Source: Tethya wilhelma (lineage: Eukaryota > Porifera > Demospongiae > Tethyida > Tethyidae). Taken from it: DNA of 64,000 nucleotides. Shown piece by piece: positions 1 through 11,328 of the stretch. Each line of letters starts with the position of its first letter. Positions within the stretch are counted from its first letter, which is position 1. The notes under the pieces are model-generated. The model was not told the DNA's origin, searched no databases, and saw nothing but the letters and a program-made list of their open reading frames with translations. The DNA lies in contig CAXIPT010000003.1 in the NCBI GenBank assembly GCA_964030475.1, positions 11,490,667-11,554,666 of the forward strand, written 5' to 3'. The position numbers and the translations under genes are program-made.

Positions 1-13
1 TGCATAATTAATG

Positions 14-17
<4 letters not shown>

Positions 18-101
<84 letters not shown>
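18..101. repeat. (CT)n microsatellite used as polypyrimidine tract
   Basis: About 42 CT dinucleotides run directly into a 3' splice site (AG ends at 115) of the SLC41-like gene, so the repeat serves as the intron's polypyrimidine tract. Confidence 0.9.
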
Positions 102-102
<1 letters not shown>

Positions 103-115
103 GCTTCCTCCTCAG

Positions 116-1368
116 TGACTGCCACAGGTGTTACAACTCACACGGCAAAGACACTGGCCTCCACTGGAGTGATAGTGGTGGTGCTGCTGGTCCTCATCCC
201 TGTCTGGCTGGTGCTGGCCTACAAGAACTCCACGACACGGAGTGTGCTCTATTATGGGTGGTTCCCTGTCATCTCAGCCATGATAATCAGCAGGTAGAAC
301 CCTGTTTGTTACACAATCATGTTTAACGATTGTCAGTTTTGTTAATGATACTGAAATTGAGAAATATTATGTAATTATACATACATACATACATGCATAC
401 ATACAGTGGTGGAGGATGGGTACTGTCTTTGGCTGTGAACAAATGGAAGGGGATAGCCGTCTACTCTCCTATCATTAATGGTAAGAAATTAAAACATCCT
501 TTAAGTTGTGTGAACAATACCACACTTGGTCTCACAAAGCAGGCCATACTTGTTTTGATTTTAAAACAAGAAGTGGAAGCTTGGATGGGCAGAAATTTAA
601 TGATTTTCTCAATCTCTCTCTCCCTCCACAGGTGTTGGTGGTAACCTGGTTGCCATTCAAGCCAGTCGTATCTCCACCTCTCTCCACCAGCTCAGTAAAC
701 CTGGCAGCCTCCCCTCTGATCCTCACGAGAGATACCAAGGTCCCTTAAGGACCTTCTTCTCCAAGAGCTTCCACTCCAAGACAGCTCTCCTTTTGCTCTT
801 CTTTGTGCTCCCGGGATCGGCCATATTTCTCCTTCTCATTCATTTGCTCCAAGCCGGACACACCACACTCTCTGCCCTCTTCTTTGTAGGCTATATCGGC
901 TGTGCCCTCTTACAGGTAGGGAGGGGGTTGCTAGAGTGTTGTGATGTTGCTCATTTAGTTGTTTGTACGGTTAGAATATATATGTTATCATCTGTACACT
1001 CGGCTGAAGATCTCCCAAGCCAATAGCTGGAGTGTATTGATGTTGTTTTCATTTTGTCTTTGGTGCAGTTAATGGAATGTACAGAAAGCCTTTGATCTTG
1101 TTCAGAGCAGCCAATTCCATTCAAATAGTTCCATTTTCACATGTGCAATATTGCAAATCCATACACACACGCACACGCACAGGTTATCATTCTACTCAGT
1201 GTAGCAGACTGGATGGTGCACTCTATTTGGAAATGGGGCTATGATCCTGACAATGTGGCCATCCCATTCCTCACGGCTCTCGGGGACCTCCTAGGAACTG
1301 GACTCCTTAGTCTCGGCTTCCTGCTCATGTGGTTGGTGGGAGACGGGGACGAGGATGTGGGAGACTAG
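116..1368 (+). CDS. SLC41-family (MgtE-like) magnesium transporter, C-terminal part
   Basis: The gene enters from the left edge, so only the last four visible exons are present: 116-293, 407-480, 632-915 and 1183-1368, all joined in frame with GT..AG borders and ending in TAG. The protein part has hydrophobic spans typical of a polytopic membrane protein. It includes the segment [18 protein letters not shown], which is the conserved second MgtE/SLC41 repeat signature, and a final helix pair around [17 protein letters not shown]. Members of the family move Mg2+ (often in exchange for Na+) across plasma or internal membranes. Which of SLC41A1, A2 or A3 it resembles cannot be decided from this part. 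Family assignment is recognised from sequence; transport is inferred from the family. Confidence 0.85.
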
Positions 1369-1696
1369 GGGTTAAATTAATGATTTTAATTTTTTGTTTG
1401 TACACTATCATACATGTGGATTTAGTAAGAGTGTTCATAATTTATGTTTCAGACTCTCAATCTATAATTCTCAAATCTGTGCTCTTGCAGTATTTAACCA
1501 TTGTACATATTAACACCAGTAATACTGTCAGTGAACATATTGAAAATTCATGTATATATATAATAATTATTATGAAGATTATAATAATTGAATAAATCAA
1601 AGTTGGACATTGGATTGTCATTGCAGCGATGATACTGTAAGTGAATATATTGGATGTTGCCATGTGTGCAGTGTCCTGTGGTTGTATATAGGTACA
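1369..1696. other. Intergenic, AT-rich
   Basis: Lies between the convergent 3' ends of the SLC41-like gene and CENP-K. It holds AT-rich DNA with short ATAATT runs and nothing coding that I recognise. Confidence 0.6.
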
Positions 1697-3686
1697 CTAA
1701 TGGTGGAAGGGGGTCATTCGGACTAGAGTGGGGTCATCAGGGTGTCTCTGAAGGACTCCACATCGCAGGAGGAGCTGAAAGTGAGGGGGCCAGATGAGTC
1801 CCACCGGGAGGTAAGGCTCCTGAGGTGTGTCCAGACACTTGGAGATCAAATCCTATCCAGAGTGGGGTAGGGGGGAAACAAAAATGAAAGATGTTTGCTG
1901 CCAATAAGTGATAATTGCTATTTTCTTGTATGTAGTTAGCTTTTCTGTTTACCTGGAGGACTTGCATTAAACTTGGCAGCTGTTCATTGGATTGATTTTC
2001 AGTCAACCAAACAGAGTCTAAAGTAGCTTGTTTGTGTCTCCCTCTCTGGGCAATAAATAAAATTGGCAAGAGTATAACTTTTGTAAACAACTTGTGCTGG
2101 TTCATATTGACACACATCATGAAGATCACTGCACACATGTATGTAATATAGTATTACCTTTCGTCCAACACTATCTGATGGCTGAGGTAGATGTTTCTCT
2201 ATGAAGGATTTCTGTGGAGAACAATATTGAGAATCACCCACTAATCTTTGTAGGCTACTACCAAGATGCATCAAATATACCAGTTTCTCCTCGAGTGTGG
2301 CACAGGACTGTTCTGCGATTATCATCTTCATTTCAACGTCACCACTATACAATAAAAGTAAGTATTCCAAACAGCACTTCCAATTATAAGCAATGTTTAC
2401 AAGAATCACAACCCAAAATAGAAACGGCCTTCAATACAACAAAAGTCTAGCTTCATTGCCAGGATTTCTCCTTGGCAAAATTGTCTAAAACTTGAGTGCA
2501 AAACAGGCAAAAAGACTAGTTATAAGTCCACGAGGACAAAGGAGCTACAGTGGTTTTATAAAATACCTTGTAGTGGTGTCGTGTTGCTTGTCCTTCTCTT
2601 GCTGGAGTGTTGCTATCTTCTCTGTGAGTGTCCTCTCAATCTGCCGAGACTGCTCCAACAGTTGGCGCTCACTTTCCAGCTTCTTCTCGGCAGACGACAA
2701 CTCTTGTTCCACCACAGACAGGGTCGTCTTCAGCTGCTCCAGGTTCTCTGAGAGCTGAGGCATTACATTGTACAATTTCACAGCAAAGACAAGGATGAAA
2801 TGTATGCATGTGTGCATGTATGACTGATAACAATGAATGTGTGAAGATTTCAACCTTGTGACGAGCATCTTCTTTAATCACAGCTGGATCTTTAGTCATG
2901 ACTGCATGTCAGAGATCAGAACACACACACATGAAATAGCCAAACACCAGCTGCTGTACCTACATTTGCTGGAAGTCTAAAAGACCACACAAGAATATTT
3001 CTATCTGTAGCTATGCACCATTAGGTTGCTCTTTCTACATTTGCTGAAAGTCTAAGACAACATCAGCATATATATGGTATAATTCAGCATATCTGTAGCT
3101 ATAGGTATACCGTTTGGTTGCTCTTTCTGCCACACTTTCAGTTCCGATTCGAGTTTCTTGAGTTGAAGTCTCAACCATTGGGGAGAAGCCTACAGCAATG
3201 ATCGGATCATAATTGTTTTTGTTTTTTTAGGATCACATAATGATACAGACGATGTAATGATTACCTCATCCTCGAAAGTCGGCACAGGCAGTAACCGAGA
3301 GCATTCTTGGCGAATCTACAGTCAAACATAGGACATCATGTGACATGCCATCGACAGTACATAAAACTACAACAAAGTGCACAGATACTAAATTAAACCT
3401 ACCAGCTGTGTCTCTGCTCTGATCTGAGAAAACTCTTCTTCCAGTTTCTTCTCAGCCTGTGACACCCCACCATCACCACTACCCCCTGGTCTGTGACCCT
3501 GCCCCCCAGTGTCATGGAGCATGTCCCTCACCCTCTCTGCCAAGAGATGAGCCTGGAAGGAAACACAATTTACACAGAACTTTCCTGACCCGGTTATACA
3601 ATTGATGTCTAGCGTATGATGCCGTTGATGGATTCATGTGAGCTCTCTACCTGCTTATTCAGCTCCTCTCTTGACAGAACCTCCAT
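1697..3686 (-). CDS. CENPK: CENP-K, inner kinetochore protein
   Basis: Nine exons can be placed on the minus strand: 3651-3686, 3403-3552, 3265-3315, 3111-3189, 2855-2901, 2567-2754, 2158-2344, 1953-2045 and 1697-1852. They join without frame break into about 328 residues (human CENP-K is about 269). The first two thirds are charged coiled coil. The C-terminus carries the best family signature: a DxPxxPY segment, then IWPPHFQLLLRCGV, then RHPDDPTLVRMTPFHH, closely matching the end of vertebrate CENP-K. An internal SFIEKHLPQPSDS also matches. CENP-K belongs to the CENP-H/I/K group of the constitutive centromere network, which links centromeric chromatin to the outer kinetochore. Its stop lies 328 bp from the convergent SLC41-like gene, and its start lies 250 bp beyond the LSM3 stop. 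The identification is from memory of the family, but the C-terminal match is specific. Confidence 0.82.
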
Positions 3687-3935
3687 GATGTGACTTGCAC
3701 CTGTTGAATAGTTTATGATAGGCGGAGCTGAAAGAAATTAACCCCTCCTACAATACAACACATAAACATTTTGACATTTTATATCTCAAAAGTACATGTA
3801 CAGAAAAATTTTGGTCTATAATCAATTATTCTTGTAAAATGCATGACTTGAGAAATGATCAGTTGGTGCATCAGAGATTGAGAGAAAAAGTGTGCAGAAA
3901 TGAAAGAAAAATCCATGATGAATCATCTTTATGAT

Positions 3936-4386
3936 TCACATTGCTACTCGAAGTGGAGGAGAGATGAGAATGACTCCATCCCCTCTGACAAACAGCATTG
4001 GAATGTTTCGTTTAGTCGTCTGAAGGAAGAAGGGAAACAATTATGCTATTAATATTCAAGTCACACTGAAGTTCACGACTGTTTTTGTTCACCTTGTATA
4101 TTTCCTCAAATGTTTCTTCATCCAGCTCCACCGTAGTCACAATCTCTTCAACCTCTCCAAGAATAATGTTCAAATGGTGATCATATGCCTAAAGGTATAC
4201 AAAACCTTCACTTTCAAAAAGGTTTTACTTGGAAGTTGAAGCTCAGTTTCTTTATTGTAAACTTACATGCAGTCTTCCTCTGAGCTCTCTGTCATTCCTC
4301 ATCTTGACAAAAACACGCTCATCTAAACTGAGGCGTACCAAATCCAGGGGTTCTTCCACTGCAACTCGAGCCGGTTCTTCTGCCAT
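3936..4386 (-). CDS. LSM3: U6 snRNA-associated Sm-like protein LSm3
   Basis: Three exons (4267-4386, 4093-4188 and 3936-4019) give 99 residues, against about 102 in human. The chain holds the Sm1 motif around [21 protein letters not shown], followed by [13 protein letters not shown], and Sm2 near [15 protein letters not shown]. LSm3 is one subunit of the heptameric LSm2-8 ring on U6 snRNA (splicing, nucleus) and of LSm1-7 (mRNA decapping, cytoplasm). The start is the only ATG giving the family N-terminus. It lies 105 bp from the divergent RPL18A start, and the space between contains an NRF1-like palindrome at 4421-4432, so a shared bidirectional promoter is likely. Confidence 0.95.
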
Positions 4387-4491
4387 GATGTTTTATCTCT
4401 CCACTGAAAATCCCGCCCACTGCGCATGCGCACAAAAGACCACCGAGCACATGGTCTCGTTCTCTTTTCAATCCACACCAAGTAACCAGTC
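4387..4491. promoter_or_regulatory. Bidirectional promoter between LSM3 and RPL18A
   Basis: Only 105 bp separate two divergent start codons. The interval contains TGCGCATGCGCA at 4421-4432, which fits the NRF1 consensus YGCGCAYGCGCR. A CT-rich stretch just before the RPL18A start (TCTCGTTCTCTTTTC) resembles the TOP-type starts of ribosomal protein genes. No TATA box is evident. Confidence 0.6.
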
Positions 4492-5202
4492 ATGAGGGCG
4501 AAGGGAGATGTAAGTTTTTACTCGTTTTACGCTCTTATATATACCTTTTTTCTACCTGAATATCAACTTAAATACATTTTAAATGTTTTAAATACTTTAG
4601 TTAAAGGAGTATAAGATTATTGGACGGAGAATACCGTCAGAGAAGAACCCTTCTCCGCCATTGTTCCGAATGGTGATCTTCGCTCCCGACTCTGTGTCTG
4701 CTAAATCACGATTTTGGTACTTTTTGAAGAAGCTGAAAAAGATCAAGAAAGCCAATGGAGAGGTGTGCTACTGTGGAAGGGTGAGTTGAACCACAAAAGG
4801 ACCAACCAAACTTTTATTTGTGATTGCACTGTATTGCCTGTGGTGTGTCCATGTTCTGATTGACTCACTGCTATACTTAAGTGCATACACTAAACCAAGG
4901 TCAGCTACTCCACTTGAACAAGCTTTGCCTTTTCTCTAGTGCTTGTTCGAACTAAATGCAGACCACATCACAACAATCATTATACCCAGGCAAATTTGTA
5001 GATAATTTTATATATCGTGTGTTTTTGTTTTCCCTAGGTGTGGGATAAATCTCCCCAGAAGATCAAGAATGTTGGAATCTGGGTTCGCTACGACTCACGA
5101 AGTGGAAGTCACAACATGTACAGAGAATATCGTGACTTGACAGTGGCTGGTGCTGTGACACAGTGCTGTAAGAACACACACTCACATGCATTCTCTCTCT
5201 CT

Positions 5203-5247
<45 letters not shown>

Positions 5248-5725
5248 TCTACATTTCATATGGTAAAAACATTCTCATATTGTAAAATACTCTCTCTCCC
5301 TCCCTCCCTCTCTCTTGTTAGATCGTGATATGGGTGCGAGGCATCGGGCCAGACCCTCGTCCATCCAGATCATGAAAGTGGCAGTCATCCCAGCCAGCAA
5401 GTGTAGGAGACCATATGTGAAACAGATGCACGTAAGTTGGAGATTAGAAAATACCACTTTATGTGTTGCAATCTGGCATAGTATGTCTCAGAATCTTTGC
5501 AAAACATCTAGAATCTATCACACTTATATCATGTTTGCATTCTTGGTGGCTAGATATTACATACTGTACCCAAGATTATCTTGCTGGTACAATTTTTAAT
5601 ACCAAGTTTTTGTTTTTTTTCACTTTTTTTAGGATTCCAAGATCAAGTTCCCACTGCCTCATCGTATTATGAGCTCCCATTTCAGGACCCAGTTTGTAGC
5701 AAGGAGGCCCAACACCTTCTTCTGA
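4492..5725 (+). CDS. RPL18A: 60S ribosomal protein L18a (eL20)
   Basis: Five exons (4492-4509, 4601-4780, 5038-5167, 5322-5431 and 5633-5725) join to exactly 176 residues, the usual length of animal eL20. Recognisable blocks include [57 protein letters not shown] and the C-terminus [10 protein letters not shown]. The first exon encodes only six residues (MRAKGD), a common arrangement in ribosomal protein genes. The protein is a structural component of the large ribosomal subunit. Intron 3 contains a (CA)n run and a CT-rich tract before its 3' splice site. Confidence 0.96.
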
Positions 5726-6192
5726 GACCCTCTCAAGGCTGCTTCTATCAAACTGGGATGATGTCTGTTGTGAATGTGGACACCACTTGTTATTTGATTG
5801 CAAAAATGTTGTTGTATTTGGTTCTATTTGAAGTATACGTTGAAAATGGATGTTTTGATGTAAAAATTAAGATATTATATGATCAGTGGGTGTGGGTGAG
5901 TGAGTATACAGTAAGTCTGTAGTACGCTTCAACCCTTCTCTTGGCTTGCTATAAGACTAGAAGTAGCCTCATATACGTACCCAGGCTCTCTCTTTTGACC
6001 TTGAACTAACAGCAAGACTAGAACTAGTGTACAGCAGCTAGCTAGTATGGGGTAAGCCTCACTCCCAGGCTTTGCCCAGTGTGTAGTATTTCATACGGCA
6101 CAAAACTGGTGTATTGTGTCAATGGGACATTCAATTGTATTCCTACTATACGTACTACCATACGTATGATGTCATGCCACATTCAATTCTAC
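5726..6192. other. Intergenic with degenerate hairpin-element ends
   Basis: No gene seen. Two imperfect copies of the motif TAGCCTC...CCCAGGCTCT (near 5967-5998 and 6054-6075) match the ends of a fold-back repeat family found intact elsewhere in the window. Confidence 0.5.
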
Positions 6193-7808
6193 TCAGTTAA
6201 GATTTGTCAGTTGGTAATGTTCTTGAAGGTAGTCCAGTACGGCAGGCACACTGGTGAGGGTATTGAAGACCCTCTTCTCTGTCCTGGCGTGGACGTGCTC
6301 CAACATGTGGATGAGATGGCCGTGGAACAGGGTGAAGGTGGAGCCCATTCCGAGGGACAGCTCCACCCAGTCCTTGACACACGAGAGAGGAGTACTGGGG
6401 TAGCCTGCGTACATTGCTGGGTTGTCAAGGAGACCACGAGCTGACATCACACCTGGAAACAATTAGGGAAAATAGGCCGAAACATAACAAAAATATCCTT
6501 CAGTAGCTTTTTTTATCAGAGGCAGTCATTATCAGTTTAGTCCAATTTTAAGCAATACTCTACCAATAAGGATTTTGTAGCCTCGTTCCCAGGCTCTCTC
6601 CTTTACCCCAATATGAGAAACTTAAGCTCCAGTTCATAAGATAAATTGTAATTTCAGTGATAAGACACACACTCTTTCTATTTGGAGCTCACCATCCACT
6701 CCTGTGAAAGCGTGCACTCTCTCCACATCATTCTCACTCCTAATATCGCCATTGGCAACCACAGGGACAGACACACTCTCCTTCACCAGTTTGATGGCCT
6801 CCATGCTGGCTGGCTCTGCTCTCTGTCTCGGAGTTCTACCATGAACGGTGACCCATGAAGCACCAGCGTGTTCAGCTCTTTGTACCAACTCCACCGTCTT
6901 CCTATTAGGACCAAGAAAAGGAAGCGTATGCTTACAGTCTTTCTCGAAAAAAGAAAAAAAAATGATTGCAAACATAAAAGTAAATCAAACAATAAAGTAG
7001 TACTTGTCTTTACTTGAGATCGCCGTGTACTCGTATCTTGACAGAGACAGGTAGACCACTCCTAGCCACCGCCTGACGAACCATGTCAGAGACCAACTCA
7101 GGATGTTTGATCAAATGAGAACCATACCCTTCAGACATTGCCCATCTACGAGAATGTATGGAGCATGACATTGTATGCATGAAAACAGCTTGGATAAAAG
7201 CTAGTAAAATTGTTGCTGTTTTGTGTTCCGTATACCTTTGAGGACAGCCACAGTTGAGATCTACAGCATCTGCAAATGGTGCCACAATTTCTGCAGCATC
7301 AGCAAACTCCTTGGCATTCCTTGCAGCAAACTGCACCACCAATGGACGATCACCTAAAGAGATAGGCATACATTGAATGAATTAGGAGGTGAAGGACAAT
7401 CTATAGAGTGAGCTAACAAAGGAGCTAGGATCTATTGAGGCAAAAAGTAGGCTACTTTATCGAGCTGAGATCAGTTGGCTACTAGCGTCATTCCTGACAG
7501 ACTCACCATCACAGGTGGTGAACTCGTTGTCCCTGGCTTTGCTGGAGAGGACAAAGGACTCTGAGATGATCATGGGAGTGTAGGCCAGGTCACACCCATA
7601 GCGACGGACTAACATACGAAATGGAAGTCTATAGAGAATAAGACAGTCACTAGATGATGCATATGTCACATACATACAAACATATTTATGTACGTATAAA
7701 CTGAGAGTTTTTTGTTTCAGTTTTTTACTTTGAATGTCGAACCATTGGGGCACATATTCTGACTACATCTTTCTTCTCAAAGAGCTCCAGTGGCGTCATG
7801 TGATGCAT
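6193..7808 (-). CDS. DUS4L: tRNA-dihydrouridine synthase 4-like (DUS4L)
   Basis: Six exons (7729-7808, 7507-7628, 7236-7353, 7014-7145, 6693-6901 and 6193-6452) join in frame to 306 residues, against about 317 in human DUS4L. Family motifs in order: ICAPMVRHSKLPFRMLVRRY at the FMN-binding barrel start; YTPMI; PLVVQFAA; the catalytic segment DLNCGCPQRWA with the active-site Cys; SVKIRVHGDLKKTVEL; WVTVHGRT; VPVVANGDIRS; and VMSARGLLDNPAMYAGY. The enzyme uses FMN and NADPH to reduce uridines (positions 20a/20b in the Dus4 class) in the tRNA D-loop. The start chosen is the ATG at 7808. An upstream in-frame ATG at 7970 is possible but adds residues without family support. Confidence 0.93.
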
Positions 7809-8097
7809 CCTCCTTGTATTCTTACCATAGGAACAGGACACCGAGCGCTCAACATACTGTAACTTCAGAGGCAAGCATCTTTGGTGGGCATTAATAGGAA
7901 ACAAAGCCACGTGGTTTAGGTGCTCTTTATTTTGAATAAGACTCTGTGCGTGATGATACACTCTCTTCAACCATATATTATCTATGGTATCATGATGGAG
8001 GAAGGTGTTGGTGGAGTGGGAGGTTTACTATTCCACCATGCTGGTATGTACGTTTATCATTTTATGTATGTCTATAGTATAAGTGCACGATCAAGAT

Positions 8098-8170
8098 TAG
8101 TCTCGCGTGCCAGACCCCCAACGAAAAATGGGGGTCTGGCACGCGTTGGGGGTCTGGCACGCGAGACTAG
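8098..8170. repeat. Short palindromic fold-back element
   Basis: Arms beginning TAGTCTCGCGTGCCAGACCC pair with the reverse complement ending at 8170; GGGGGTCTGGCACGCG also occurs again inside. The ends match the elements at 19463-19835 and 52473-52710. Confidence 0.75.
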
Positions 8171-8323
8171 ATCAAGATCATGAGCTGAGCCTGTGCAAAT
8201 ATAGTTTGGTTGAAAAAAAGCCACAAATCAGATTCATCAGTGTACAGAATGTGTCATGTGCCCATTCTTTGCTGTGAATACCATCCATGCAGCATGAACA
8301 CCTTGTGTTGCAATACATGAGCT

Positions 8324-9390
8324 ATGGCTACCAGTAGTGTCATTGGTGAACTACTGCTGGTGTTGGGCTGTCTGGCTAGTCTTTCTAGTTGACAAGGACA
8401 CACCCCCAGACACCCTCAACCATCAGAGTCCTCAACTGCTCATGTAAGGAACTAGCAACAAGAGTCAATAACAGCTGTAAATGTAAGGATAATTATAATA
8501 TACATACATAGTAAAGGTTATAGCATCAAGTAGGCCTGAAGAAGACTTATAGTAATATATAATATTTGCATTTACTGAGACTATAATGATCATTATTGTA
8601 TACCCTCTGTTTTGTGGTATATGACGGCACGTGAATGATGTCAGAAGCGCATAGAAAATTTTAGCATTTCCATGGATTCTCCTGCCCATAGCCCCATAGC
8701 CTACGATATAGATCCAAAACTATTTTGTGACTGTGTTATCCTAAACCTATATATTGATTTCTCTTCCATTCACAGACCATTTGGGTCCTGTCGTGTGACT
8801 CTCGTGGGCCTTCAATCTAATGATGACCTCCCACTGCTCCCAGTACCTCATCTGGATAAGCCAATGTGGGAATGGTTGAAGAGTGCAAAGTTTTCTGGTG
8901 TGAAGAAATTTCAACAACAAAATCTCAACTGGTGGACACACACTGTAAGTTTAAGCTGCTGAATAATTATTATGGAATAGCTAGAGATTGCAAAGAGTAC
9001 ATATTTAATTCTCCAGGAAAGTAACAGCTACAATTTTATAACTAATTTCAGGAGCTTAATTATTATGAGCATTGCAAAGCTCCATAATACTTGACTGATA
9101 TGAAACAAACACTCCATCCCATACATAACTATGGACTATATAAACTTTGCCTCTATTGCTATTATCCCCAGAACAATGAGACCAATGCCTTCCACTCCCT
9201 GGGGGTGTCCAGGAGTCATCCCAATAGACCAGTGGTGATGTTTGAGATGAACACCTACTACAGATACATGAGGAAAGTGACTGTGTTTTCAAAGTATATA
9301 CATGTGTACCAGCATGGACCACCACGAGAGAGGGTGTTTGAAGTACCAGATGTGTGTATGGTTAATGCGCATAATCATAATACAGTCTGA
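8324..9390 (+). pseudogene. Degraded two-domain ependymin-like gene (copy G1)
   Basis: The signal-peptide exon begins at 8324 and is clearly homologous to the intact exon at 35839. It hits TGA at 8390-8392, exactly where the secreted protein would begin. The exons for domain 1 and for the start of domain 2 are missing. Two domain-2 exons remain with good splice sites, 8776-8944 and 9172-9390, encoding the PFGSCRVTLV...WEWLKSAKFSGVKKF segment and the NAFHSLGVSR...RERVFEVPDVC end. The final exon has lost the sister copy's stop and reads on to TGA at 9388. It lies tail to tail with TRAF copy A (stop at 9499). I judge it non-functional unless the domain-2 exons are used by another start. Confidence 0.7.
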
Positions 9391-9498
9391 CTCTATGTGT
9401 GCTATAATAATTATTATTATTATTATATATGATGTAAAAGAATAATACAAAAATAAAATTTGTAATATCATAATTTACTAATATAAAATACATTATTA

Positions 9499-10958
9499 TT
9501 AACGCAAGATGACCCTGGTAATTTCAAACATTAGACAGTCGTTCTTGAGGTATCTTGGTTCCAAGTCGTTGTGGGAAATAAAATCTCTTGGTCCCCACAC
9601 ACCAGTAGCTGAGTTTCCATCTGTCACTCGACCAGCAGCAGCACCAGGAGTGTCATCATTAAATGGAATGGTTTTTGAATGATGTCTCTCGTGGTCTTCC
9701 TGGTCTAGTAGGGTGACTGAGATTTCTCCTCTGAAAGGCCATTTGAGACGGTCGTCAAACTCACCCCTTTTCAAGAATGTGTACACTGAAACACTAGTTC
9801 CATGACAGTCATGTTCAGGGTGACCATTGGGATAAACATATAAAGTTATTTTGTATCCATGTTGGTGGGAATAAAATGGCGGTGACCGCCAAGGATAACT
9901 ATCTCTCTTGAGTGCAGCAAAGTTAGTCAAGGTGAACGTAACAGGAGGAGTGGGAGTACCAGAAAAGACCATTAGACGTTCAACAGATGCTTGAGAGGAT
10001 GATAAAGGGATAGGCACAGCAAAAACATGACGTTTTAAGCCTTCATATTCATATACTATTTGCATGAGTGTTAAATTAATACTTGCTATCTGTTGGTCAT
10101 GCTGTTCAGTTATTGTTTTCTGTGCACAATTCATTCTATAAATTTTCTGGCCCATTGTTGCAATCTGTTCCTGTGCTTTATGAAATGCTCTATCCAGAAG
10201 ACTCAAGTGGATCTCAGAGTGATCTTTGAGATGGGCTGGTATATCTCCACGAGTTACTCTCACTTCACATCCTGCAGACTTGAACTTGCAGTCAACACGT
10301 GTAAACAAGCATCCTTCTAGTTCTCTGTCAGCTTGTGGCTCCTCATTCAGATGATTCTCCAGCTGTCTCAGCTCTCCCCTCCAGGTACAGCCCTTGGCTC
10401 TGTGGGTGCAGTAGACCTCATAGTCATACAATGAGCGTTGGAGTCTTTTGTCAGGGAAAATGGTGATACTCTCCTCATTGCAAGTGGGACAATGTTTGTT
10501 TTCATCTTTTAGTCGTTTAATACAAACTCTACAGAAGCTGTTTCCACAGCAGGTGACTTGGTGAGGCTCTCGAAGGATCTGAAGACACACAGGACACTCG
10601 GACTGGACTGCTTTTGGGGGCTTTTCAACAAATTCACAAGTAAATCCGCAAGTTCTACTTGGTTCATGATCAAATCCTTTGGCAATAACCCCCTAATAAT
10701 TATATGACAAAATGGGCTAACAAACTTATAGTTTTTGAAGAGCCATGTTCATTGTATGCCCCCATGATGTGTGCATGCATGTGTGTGGATGTGTGCATGT
10801 GAGGAATCGGATGTGTGTTCAAGAAAACTAACCTGATCTTGTGAATCGCTATCCTTATCACTGTTGTCATTGTCTGGTTTGGCAACTACTTCAGCTAGAC
10901 TGGGAGCTACTGTCTCCGATGGTATTGCACCACAATCCTGGTCATCTGATTCTGAGCT
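9499..10958 (-). CDS. RING-TRAF-MATH protein, copy A (no N-terminal death domain)
   Basis: A main exon (9499-10692) and an acidic linker exon (10833-10958) join in phase 0. The main exon encodes, in order: a short Cys-containing lead; a RING finger (CPVCLQILREPHQVTCCGNSFC...HCPTC); two TRAF-type zinc-finger stretches (YCTHRAKGCTWRGEL; DCKFKSAGCEVRV); a short coiled coil; and a MATH/TRAF-C domain from about PVTFTLTNF to the end. Such proteins act as ubiquitin ligases or adaptors, with the MATH domain trimerising and binding receptors. The linker exon has no ATG in frame, so the true N-terminus is elsewhere: a 5' exon with a good donor near 11699-11760, or splicing from the copy B exons upstream. 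The usual RING His ligand (CGH) is Asn here. Confidence 0.85.
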
Positions 10959-11328
10959 CTTTATATCCAAATAAAAAGAACAGCGACTATTAATTTAATA
11001 ATGATTATGACAATATAATTATAGTACTATATAATAATTATTATATATACATCTAAAATAATTATTATTAAGTAACCTTTGTTGAGAAACCAAGCATATT
11101 AATACATAAAAATTGATTACAAAATCTTTTGCCGATAAAATTTCTTTTGTACACAACCATTAATTATTATATGAAATTATTACCAAGTAATAATGAATTG
11201 ATTTCACGCACTAACAAATAATAATACATGTATAGTTTAATCATAAGCAAACCAAACTATTTCACACTCATGAATATTATTGAAACTCAGAACTACTATC
11301 AAAAATGAAAGCACCACTGTGTGGCGCA
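10959..11328. other. AT-rich intergenic sequence
   Basis: AT-rich DNA with AATAATTATT runs upstream of copy A; no coding exon recognised. Confidence 0.5.

Noticed and set aside
2158..2344. An additional intron inside CENP-K exon 7 (GTAGTAG...CCACAG)
   Set aside because: Removing it breaks the reading frame into SFIEKHLPQP; leaving it in keeps the frame.
6577..6610. Separate repeat element in a DUS4L intron (TAGCCTCGTTCCCAGGCTCTC)
   Set aside because: Only one end of the fold-back family is visible with no partner nearby, so it is noted as a family relic, not as its own feature.
10093..10320. Plus-strand open frames opposite the TRAF exons (also at 13222, 18260, 22641, 23297, 32449 and 32816)
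   Set aside because: They recur only because the minus-strand TRAF exons are paralogous; no splice sites or start context support them.
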